This document shows positions 55,532 to 64,000 of a DNA stretch of 64,000 nucleotides, piece after piece. The translations under genes and the position numbers were made by a program. Numbering within the stretch: position 1 is the stretch's first letter; each line of letters starts with the position of its first letter. Source of the stretch: Prinia subflava (Eukaryota > Chordata > Aves > Passeriformes > Cisticolidae); assembly GCF_021018805.1 (NCBI RefSeq), contig NW_026960613.1, positions 682,001-746,000 of the forward strand. The letters are read 5' to 3'. A model generated the notes under the pieces. That model searched no databases. It saw only the letters and a list, made by a program, of their open reading frames with translations, and was not told the DNA's origin.

Positions 55532-56884
55532 TGTCGTGGTTGCGGGGGGAGGTGAATTTTTCCAGGGAGAGGTAAGCAGGCCAATAAGTGATCAGCTTTT
55601 CTGCTGGCACCTAGATTGGTCACTCAGAGGTTTAGACACGCCTCTGAGGACACAAAGAGTTAAAAGCAGGACTCCAAGGGAGTTCAGCCTCTTTTAGATT
55701 CTGGTTTCAGCAGAGAGACGTCTCAAGCCTCCTTCCCCCGCCCAGCCACGAGGCTGGGTGGGGGAGGGGAAACACATGGTCAGGCTCAGGTAAGCCGGAG
55801 CCCCGGGGAAGAGAAGAGAGTGGACAGGACTGGAACTGAGTTGCCCCGTCCAGGATGGAGGGGTAGAAAACTGTAGAAGTGCCTTCTGTGTGTGCTCACC
55901 CCCCTCCCCCCCCAAACTCCGGGAGAAGGTGCCCAGCCACGTGGGAGTTGCCGAACCTGAGAGTGCTTGAGTCTGCACCCTGCCGGGAGCCAGAAACTGT
56001 TAACTCTTGCTTGGCAGAAAGAAACTTTTCTTAGACATTAATTCTCATGACTAGTAGTTTAGAAGAGAGAGAGAGAAGCGGCCTGAGACCGAGATGATAA
56101 AGCACGATTGAAAGGAACCCGATGGGCAAAGAATGAGAAGAGTAGCTTTTTGAGCTAGACTTTTCTTGCATAATGTCAGCCATAGACTGAACTTAAGTCT
56201 CTTTTGAACATAAACTGCATTTTTGGGTAGATACAGCTGCCCTTGCTTTTGCTACAGTGACTGACACTTGAAGAGTGGAGCGAGCAGAGAAGAGAGGGAG
56301 AGAGTGAAGTGGTGCCCTCTGCCCTCAGAACCTCAGCCCCTAGGTAAAAAAAGGGAGAGCTCGGCATGCAAGTATCCTTAAAAGAGCCCTGTATGCAGCT
56401 TCAGCCTATAGACACCGGTGAGAGCGCTAGACATAAGAAAAAGAGAGTGTCACCCTGGCAGACTTCTCCAGGCAGTGCCAGGGGTGACATGGAAACACAT
56501 AAGGGGTAAACCCGTGTTTTCTGAAGAACAGTCTGTAGTGCGAGAGAGACTCCTCTCTCCCTTGCTGAATTGAAAATTGGTTTGTTTTTGAGTAGTAATT
56601 GTTTGATCTAAAACCCAAAAGTTTAGTCTGTGAAGAGTAATGTGTAGAGAAGTAGAAACTGAGAGAAGAAATGTTCTGAGAAGTTTTTATTTCTGTCTGT
56701 GTGTGTTTAAGAGGTCTTTTTTGTCTCTGTTCTTATGTAATGTAATAAAGTTTTAGTGGTTTTTTTTGTTTTCAAAATTTAAGCCTGCTCTGCTCTGTTC
56801 CTGATCCCATCCCACAGTAGTTGTTAGGAAAAAAAACATATATTCATAGGTGCATTAACATCTAGCCAGTGCCAACCCATGACA
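55532..56884 (+). repeat. Solo long LTR-G, 1.35 kb, TSD CCACC
   Basis: Starts TGTCGTGGTTGCGG and ends CAACCCATGACA. It has a perfect 5 bp duplication CCACC (55527-55531, 56885-56889). Late AATAAAG near 56745 and the GCCTGCTCTGCTCTG, CCCATCCCACAG end region parallel the long LTR ending at 25841. Confidence 0.9.
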
Positions 56885-57499
56885 CCACCACACACCGGGC
56901 CTGGCCATCCAGCCAGTTTTTTACCCAGTGAAGAGTTCACCTGTCCAAGCCATGGGAAGCCAATTTCTCCAGGAGAATGCTGTGGGAAATGGTGGCAAAG
57001 GCTTTACTGAAGTCTAGGTAGATAATATCTACAGCTTTTCTGTCATCTACTAAGCAGGTCACTGTCATACAAGGAGATCAGGTTTGTCAAGCAAGTCCTG
57101 CCTTTCATAAACCCATACTGGCTGGGCCTGATTCCCTGGTTGTCCTGTACATGTCACATGATGGCACGCAAGATGATCTGCTCCATGCCCTTCCCCGGCA
57201 CTGAGGTCAGGCTGACAGGCCTGTTGTTCCCCAGATCCCCCTTTCAACCCTTCTTATAGATAGGTGTCACATTTGCTAATTTCCAGTCACCTGGGACCTC
57301 CCTGGTTGACCAGGACTGCTTGAAAGCGGCTTGGTAAACACTTTGGCCAGCTGTACCCTTGGGTGAATCCCATCTATCTCCATTGACTTGTGGAGGTCTA
57401 AGTGGCACTGCAGGTCACTGACCATTCCCTCCTGGATTATGGGGGCTTTATTCTGCTCCTCGTCTCTGTCTTCCAGCTCAGGAGGCTGGGTACCCTGAT

Positions 57500-58260
57500 G
57501 TCTTGGGTTGCAATGGAAGATGTAACCAGAAGTATGTATTCTATTACTATCTGTTGAAACCAGTTGGGGAAGTGTTTTTTCTCTTCTATGACCCATTCCT
57601 CGTGACTCTGGGAGGGAGGGGGCGGGTGTCTTCTGTTAATGTGCCAACTGTTAAAACCAGGTGGGGCAGTACTCTTTATCTCTTCCACAACCCATCCTCC
57701 CTCCAGAGGGATATCTTCTGTTAATGAGCCATTAAGGCTCACTTCATGACTGATAAAATTACATCATCCCATTGTGAGATGCTCCACCCAGTGGGAGGAG
57801 CCAAGCATTCCTACCTGTATAAAACCTGAGATTCAGAACACCAGGACAGCCTGTTTCCACTGGATTCCAAGAGGAAGACCAGACCCATCTCACCACCACT
57901 GGACCTTCAGAGGAAAACTACACCCTTCTACAGGATCATCTCTACTACAACAGAACCACATCTGTCACTCCAGGAAGACTTAATTGGACTGCTACCAACA
58001 CCCTGACCAACAAGGTATCTGGTTGTACTCTGACTCTCAGTGTTTTCTTTTTTTTGTTCATTTGCTTTTTTTTTTTTGTACTACTACATTTTTATTTTAA
58101 TATTCCTAGTAAAGAACTGTTATTCCTATTCCCATACCTTTGCCTGAAAGCTCCTTAATTTCAAAATTATAATAATTCAGAGGGAGGGGGTTTACATTCT
58201 CCATTCCAAGGGAAGCTGCAGCTTTTCCCTGGCAGACACCTGTCTCTCTAAACTAAGACA
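57500..58260 (+). repeat. Solo LTR-D, 761 bp, TSD CCTGA
   Basis: Starts TGTCTTGGGTTGC and ends CTAAACTAAGACA. It has a perfect 5 bp duplication CCTGA (57495-57499, 58261-58265). CTGTATAAAACC near 57817 is the promoter box. It joins the start type seen at 30381 with the end type seen at 50102 and 53645, linking those copies to one family. Confidence 0.92.
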
Positions 58261-58805
58261 CCTGAGGACAACTGGTCTTACTAAAGACTGAGGCAAACAA
58301 GACATTCAGTACCTTGGCCTTTTTCTCATCCTATTACTGTTTCCCTCCACATCCAAAAAAGGATGGAGAGTCTCCTTGTTCCTGCTTTTGTTGCTGATGT
58401 ATTTGTAGAAATACTTTTTGTTGTCTTTTACATCAGTGGCCAGATTAAGTTCTAGATGGGCTTTTTGGCCCTTCTAATTTTCTACCTCCATGACCTCATG
58501 ATATCCTTGTAGTCCTGAGCTGCCTGCCCCTTTTTCCAGAGGTGATAAACTCATTTTTTCTCCCTGAGTTTGAGCTAAATCTCTCTGTTCTGCCATGCCA
58601 GTTGTCTTCTGTGCTGGCTTTACTTTCAGCATGGAAATGGCCTGCTCCTGCTCCTTTGAGATTTCTTAAAACACGTCCACCCTTTCTGGAATCCTTTGTC
58701 CTTCAAGACTGCCTTCCAAGGAACTCTCTAAATCAGTCTCCTAAACAGGCCAAAGTCTGCCCTCCAGAAGTCCAGGGTGGCAGTTCTGCTAACTCCAGCA
58801 TTTTG

Positions 58806-59535
58806 TGGGGCCCAGAACTACACACAGTACTCAAGGTGAGACTGCACCAATGCTAAATACAGAAGCATAATCACCTCTTTTGACCAGCTGGTTGTGCTGT
58901 GTTTGATGTACCCTGGAACACATTTTGCCCTCTTGGCTGCCAGAGTACACTGCTGAGTTATGTTGAGCCTGTTGTCAACCAGAACCTCCAAATCCTTTCC
59001 TGCAGGGCTGTTCTCCAGCCACTCCTCTCCCAATTTATATTTGTCCCTCATGCAGAATTCAGCATTTGTTCTTGCTAATTTTCATGCCATTAATGACTGC
59101 CCAATGCTCCAATCTCTCTCTATATATACACCTCTGCAAGGCCTCTTGGCCCTCAAGAGAGTCAGCAGCCCCTCCCAGTTTGGTATCCTCTGCAGACCTG
59201 CTGATGGTGCATTCAACTCCTCCCTCCAGATGACTGATCAAAATATTGAACAAAACTGGCCCTAGAATTGAGCCCTGAGGAACACTGCTGGTGACCAGTC
59301 ACCAGCCTGATGTAGCCCCACTAACTACAACCCTTTGGGCTCTGCCCTTCAGCCAGCTCTTCATCCAGAGTACCATGAACTTGCTCATCTCACAGTTGGA
59401 CAACTTGTCCAAAAGGATGCTGTGAGGGACAGTATCAAAAGCCTTACTAAAATCCAAGAAAACCTACATCCACCACCTTCCCTTCATCCACTAGGTGGGT
59501 GACCTTATCATAGAAGGATATCCAATTAGAGAGGA
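58806..59535 (-). mobile_element. CR1 LINE fragment, minus strand, second copy
   Basis: The complement covers the CR1 RT palm to ORF2 C-terminal region (for example the complement near 59260-59290 gives the palm QGS.LGP region). It directly abuts the preceding CR1 at about 58805, where the expected order breaks, so it is a separate insertion or a rearrangement. Confidence 0.75.
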
Positions 59536-59746
59536 GTTCCTAGGAAGTTGCTGGACACTGTCTGCTGATAGAAAGTAGAAAATAAAACTTTTTGCTCTTA
59601 TTCACAGCCTTTGCTTTTCTTCAATAAAATGCCTTTATCTCACCCCATGAGTTTTTCATCTTATTTTCTCCCCATCTTGTTGACAAGGGGGAGTAACAGA
59701 ATGGCTTAGTAGGTACCTGGCAGCCAGTCAAGGTCAACCCACCACA
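59536..59746 (+). repeat. LTR-F 3' fragment
   Basis: Aligns with the last 210 bp of LTR-F (AAGTTGCTGGACACTGTCTGC onward) and ends CAACCCACCACA. The 5' part is missing. Confidence 0.7.
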
Positions 59747-60714
59747 GGTAGATGCAAGTGAACTTCAAGTAGTAGAATGCAAGTGTTGTGTCCTTACTCA
59801 TTGTTGTGGTGCATCCCTCATGTCCCCCAGGCCGCACTGTGATCTCAGAAATGTTTGTTAGGCCTCGGGCTTGACAAACAGCACATGGGCTCAGCTCCTC
59901 TTGAGCTTATCAGAAACACTGTCTGCTCCCAGGAACTAGTGCTGGCTTATGAGCTCCTGCTCTTTTTTTAATGAACAGCCTTGATTTTTTTTTTTTTTTT
60001 TTGCCTGAATAACAAGTCAAGTGGAAAGATATTTTTGTTCTCACACTTTCAAAGAGAGTTTCCAACCTGAAATGTGGCCAGGGTGAAACACTGTTATACC
60101 AAAGCCCACTCTCTTGTGAGCCTATAAACAGCAGTCCAAACTGAGACCTTTTGAGCTCTCCTGGACCACAGCAGCTGCAACCAGCAACCTCCCTCTGGGT
60201 GGAGCTTCTCAGAGCCAGTGAACTCTCAAGTTTGCTATATGCGAGGACTAGCAAATGACAACAGATCCTGGGCTGATACCCCTATTCCTCAAGGCTCAAC
60301 CCTTCACCAGTTGAGAAGATGCAAATGCATCTGAAGTGAGTATCTCACTACCTTTGAGGGGATTTTTTCACAAGTACATTGTGCAGACTCTTTATGTGTT
60401 CATGCAGGTGTGCATATGCTATATCAAATGTGGGAGAAATGCTGCTCTCCTAGATTCTTAAGTACTTTAGATTTCCAAGTTAGGCCTGTAAGCAAATTAC
60501 TGTTGTGGTGTACTGAATTCTATATGAATCCTTTGCTAAAATGTTTGAGTTATAAGTTAAGTTAAATACTGTTAAAGTGCTGTTAAGTTTAAGTGCTGTT
60601 GGGCCTTCAGGCCATATTCCTTTTTATTGTTACCCTTTCTATCCTTTTGTCTCTCCTCCTCCCTCCCTCCCCCCTCCATCCCCACTTCCATATAGATAGT
60701 TTTATTTCAGTTTG
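59747..60714. other. Unassigned interval, possibly an LTR
   Basis: No CR1 match. Some LTR-like layout (GAGCCTATAAACAGC near 60119, then downstream GT- and T-rich sequence) but no TG...CA pair or duplication. It has a T-run at 59983-60001. The minus open frame 59910-60254 is low-complexity at one end and unsupported. Confidence 0.4.
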
Positions 60715-61165
60715 GATTGATACAATCCCACACAACATCATCTCCAAACTGGAGAGACATAGATTTGATGTATAGACTATTCAGTGGATAAGGAATTTGC
60801 TGGATGGACATAGCCAGAGACTTGTGGTCAATGGCTCTATGTTGAGGTGGAGGCCAGTGATGAGTGATGTCCCTCAGGGCTCTGTCTTGGGACCTGTGTT
60901 CTTTAATCTTTATCAGTGACATAGTGGGATTGAGTGCACCCTCAGCAAGTTTGCAGATGCCACCAAGCTGAGTAGTGCAGCTGACACAACAGAAGGAAGG
61001 GATACCAACCAGAAGGACCTGGTCAAACCTGAGAACTGGGCCCATGAGAACCTCATGAATTTCAACAAATCTAAGTGCAAGGTGTTGCACCTGAGTCAGG
61101 ACAATCCCAGACGTGAGCACTGACTGGGAGAAAAACTCCTTGAGAGTAGCCCTGCTAAATATTCT
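60715..61165 (+). mobile_element. CR1 LINE fragment nearly identical to 40957-41400
   Basis: RT palm to thumb region of CR1. It shares with 40957-41400 not only sequence but defects, such as the stop in GATGTATAGACTATTC and the shortened ATCTTTATCAGTGACATAGTGG segment. It is truncated at both ends relative to the other copy. Confidence 0.85.
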
Positions 61166-62821
61166 ATAAATTTATAAATTTGAAAGGTCAGTGAAAAATA
61201 GTTATTTAAAGTGAAGTGTTGCTTGTAGAGGAGTAGCCCAGCTGTAGAAAAGAAATCATAGCCCTGTAATACTGATAATTTAAATACTGCAATTAACACT
61301 GAAATCATCAGCAAGGGCAAATGAGAACTTAAACTGCTTACTATACTGGTGTGTTGTGAGTTTGGTTTTTACACACACGCACACAAAAGATTACTCTTCA
61401 GCATCATAGCACTGTATGTTATTTTCTATTTATACACAGGTCTTTCAGATTTTTCATGGAAAACAAGTAACATCCAGCATAATTAAAAAAGAAAAAGAAA
61501 AAAAAAAGAATGGGGGGGAAATAAAGTTGTAAAACTGACAACCCTTCCCAGAAAGGGAGGAAAAAACAGAGAACAGTGATCATGATACTGCTGGTGATTT
61601 AAGAAGTGGAGGATAAAATGCACAAAGAACTGGCTCTGAAACTAATGCATATTTGCATATCCATGAAAATAAATGAGAACCAGAAATTGTTAAGGAAGTA
61701 TTTAAGAGGAAGAATAAACATTTTAAGTTATTTGGTGAAAAGTTGTATATTGGGTTATGAAAAAATGTACTTTCAGAGAACACCTGCATAAGTTTGTAAG
61801 TATATGAACAGTTTTTCTTTAGAAATCAGCAAAACTGGTTTAAATTTCTTTTAACTGAGCTGTCAAAACCAACCTGTAGCTCAAGAATTCACACTGTATT
61901 CTATGCTTATCACCTCTTGCTAGAATGTCTTTTCAGAACACAAAACACTTAGCATCTTGGGAAAACAACACTCACCGCATGAACCAGACCAGTATTTGGT
62001 AGCGTTTACCAACACCTAGAATAATTTACAGATGTGAGAATTCAGCAGAGAAAGAAGGTAATTTTATGTTATTGTACTTCAAAAGATTATATAACTCAAA
62101 GGACTGTCTGTGAATAGACTTTGAGGAATTGCCTCTACAGACAAGCAAAATATATGCCTCAAACATTTAGTTCTTCTTGTCCTGTATTAGCAGAGAAGTG
62201 AAAAAATATGGCAAGAAGGAAGCCAAGACTAAGAATGAAGACCAGCTGATGAGCTGTCTAGAACCAACTCTAACCAGTACAGGGCAGTCAATAAGTTTCT
62301 CCCACAGAGGTCACTCGTGAAGCCACACTCTGCTCTCCCCCTACACCCCACCTTTGCACATTATACCCAATATTAAAAATGTCATAAGAGAACTATTCTA
62401 GAACATACTTTCTTCTATGCTGCTGGGAAAATCCAGATTTTAAAATCTCAACAGCAAGCTTGAAATTATACAGTGCAGTTACCTTTTTTGAACATACTAG
62501 GGAAGAATTTTTAATAAAGAAAATACATACTAAACTAGGAAACTGTTTGTGTTGTGAAAATTATTATTTGATCCTAACACATACCAGACCAGAAATCTGA
62601 TGATTGATATGTCTTTCAGTTGTGCTTCTTGGAGTAAGAGGTCATGATCTAGTAAAGTCCATTTTTACATTTAAACATGGTTAATACAGGTTCAGAAAAA
62701 AAGAAAAAAGTAATTTATATTTTTGAAAGGAGAGTCAACTTAAGGTGTAGATAGGTGAAGGTTTTATTCAGAAATTAGCATAATCACAACTTAGTATGCT
62801 TTAGATCAAATAGATATTTAC
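61166..62821. other. AT-rich interval with no recognised feature
   Basis: No LTR ends, CR1 similarity, RNA gene or supported open frame. It contains an (AC)n-rich stretch at 61370-61387 and an A-rich run at 61482-61510. It may be single-copy DNA. Confidence 0.6.
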
Positions 62822-63250
62822 TGTTGGAGTGGCTACCTAGAACAGAGGCTAGACAGAGTTAAAAGAATAAAGTAGGTATTTATTAAAGGTGTTCAATAGA
62901 TACACCTTGGGCAGTGCAAAAGCCTTGCAGAGACTACACTCAAAATGGACGATGGTCACAAGTTTCTCAGATGGGTATAAGTTTGGTCTATTTGCATATC
63001 AGAGGTTAATTGTCCAATTATAGCTTCAGGTAATGAAGTCATATTCCCCCGGTTTGCTTCCCCCCATTCACTTTAGTTTGTACTTTTTGGGGCCTGAGGC
63101 AGATGGTATCCTTGGTTCTCAGGCCTGGAAGGATTGTTTTGTCTGACCAAAATGTGAAGAGAGCTTACTAACAATCTATATGGAGTTCAGAGTTATACAC
63201 TAACGCAGTACAGGATCTGAAAAATATAAAAGCTAAACCTTAAGGCATCA
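62822..63250 (-). repeat. LTR, minus orientation, related to 41659-42061
   Basis: On the minus strand it starts TGATGCCTTAAGG and ends GTAGCCACTCCAACA. A purine tract AAAGGGGGGGAA lies directly before its start (63251-63262 on the plus strand as the complement), so it is a 3' LTR with internal sequence to its right. AATAAA lies near the complement of 62875. Confidence 0.75.
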
Positions 63251-63373
63251 TTCCCCCCCTTTAGAGGCTTGACAAGGCCTTTACCTTGTCGAGTCTCTAT
63301 ACTAAATATCCACTAGTGGTATGCATTTAACAACAGTATATATCTAACAGTAAACACCTAACAACAGTAAACC
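63251..63373 (-). other. Internal ERV remnant with polypurine tract
   Basis: About 120 bp of internal sequence upstream (minus sense) of the LTR. It begins with the polypurine tract and has no open frame. It ends where an inverted LTR tail begins. Confidence 0.5.
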
Positions 63374-63499
63374 CCACCTTGGGCGCAGTCTCTGCAAGGC
63401 TTTTGCACTGCCCAAGGTGTATCTATTGAAGGCCTTTAATAAATACCTACTTTATTCTTTTAACTCTGTCTAGCCTCTGTTCTGGGTAGCCACTCCAAG
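63374..63499 (+). repeat. Inverted LTR tail (R-U5) facing the LTR at 62822
   Basis: About 125 bp, nearly the exact reverse complement of 62822-62943, with a handful of mismatches. It includes AATAAATACCTACTTTATTC and GTAGCCACTCC. Only the 3' part of the LTR is present. Confidence 0.85.
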
Positions 63500-64000
63500 G
63501 AGTCAAGTGAACACTACTGAAAATGTCAAGCTTACTTCTTCATTTTAGAAGTGACTGGCAACATCTGGGCAAAGCAATACCACCTGAAGAAGTAGAACCA
63601 GTGGTAGACATCAGTTTGCTAAGTAAGGTTATAAAGTATAACCTAGTCATCATAGTAATCTTAAAACAGAATAGTTACCCATGTTCCCTATATGCATTAC
63701 TTGTTCTGACCTAATAGTAATGCAGGGGAAGAAAAAAAAAACCACCAAGCAATACAGTGGATAGAAATAATTAAAAAGCCTTTGAGGTACACATTCAGAG
63801 GGAATTATAATCTTAATAGGCTATACCCAAAGTTACATAGGGAACTTGGTATTCAGGACTACCTCTGAACCACTAGGAAGACTGAAAACAGAAGGATGAG
63901 AGATCAACCAGTGAGCCTAAACATTAACAATATATTTTATTGGAGCACTTTTATCCTAAAGCATTTCCAACCTTGCAGATACAAGCAGTCTTAAGCAAAC
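63500..64000. other. No recognised feature
   Basis: AT-rich sequence to the window end. The open frame 63523-63714 has no recognisable motif. Confidence 0.5.

Larger units (their letters stand above)
54976..58805 (-). mobile_element. CR1 LINE, ORF2 RT to 3' end, minus strand, split by two LTRs
   Basis: 54976-55531, 56885-57499 and 58261-58805 read on the minus strand as one CR1. The 3' tail begins at AGAATCAATTCGGTTGG; the middle piece is the RT region and the last is upstream RT/linker. Both inserts have perfect duplications, so this reconstruction is secure. A short internal deletion is evident near 55415. Confidence 0.85.

Overview
The window looks like heterochromatic, retroelement-saturated DNA of a bird. 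Chicken-repeat-1 (CR1) LINE fragments are everywhere, several endings match the CR1 3' terminus, and the LTR families (starts such as TGTACTGGTTTTGGCTGGG) are ones I recognise as avian. No host gene is visible. About 37 LTRs or LTR fragments, many bracketed by 4-6 bp target-site duplications (TSDs), account for most of the 64 kb. Such density fits a W chromosome or other non-recombining bird heterochromatin, but that placement is inference. Family names below (LTR-A to LTR-H, L-type ERV) are labels for this report only.

Region by region. 1-3379: 3' half of an alpha/betaretrovirus-like provirus (pol RNase H and integrase, a nearly open env, 3' LTR) abutting a minus-strand CR1. 3380-7500: CR1 pieces, a solo LTR-A, and about 2 kb of AT-rich sequence with no recognisable feature. 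7501-22010: a decayed L-type ERV (copy 1) broken up by LTR-B, LTR-A, LTR-C, a CR1 tail and, inside its integrase, an 8.4 kb gammaretrovirus-like provirus (13527-21930, TSD TACTG). 22011-26366: a CR1 endonuclease region split by a solo LTR of the same gamma-like family and by a 2.4 kb long LTR. 26367-39990: L-type ERV copy 2, split by a solo LTR-D and by an LTR-E that itself contains a full-length 6.5 kb L-type ERV (32156-38662) primed by tRNA-Ile and lacking env. 39991-48640: CR1 and L-type copy 3 carrying further solo LTRs. 48641-59746: minus-strand CR1s riddled with LTR-A, -D, -F and -G. 59747-64000: a CR1 fragment almost identical to one 20 kb upstream, AT-rich DNA, and a folded-back LTR structure near the end.

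The most notable observation is the gamma-like provirus. Its reading frame is broken mostly by TAG, TGA or TAA codons at places where tryptophan is expected, and its 3' LTR carries nine G-to-A changes relative to its 5' LTR, eight of them in GG context. This is the pattern left by cytidine-deaminase editing of minus-strand cDNA. Second are the hydrophobic, apparently membrane-spanning sequence upstream of and in frame with gag in the tRNA-Ile-primed element, and the multi-level nesting that orders insertions in time.

All retroviral genes here are broken or non-coding. None of the long antisense open frames is supported as a gene. Boundaries were set by eye from TG...CA ends, duplications and comparison between copies inside the window, so ends without a duplication are approximate.
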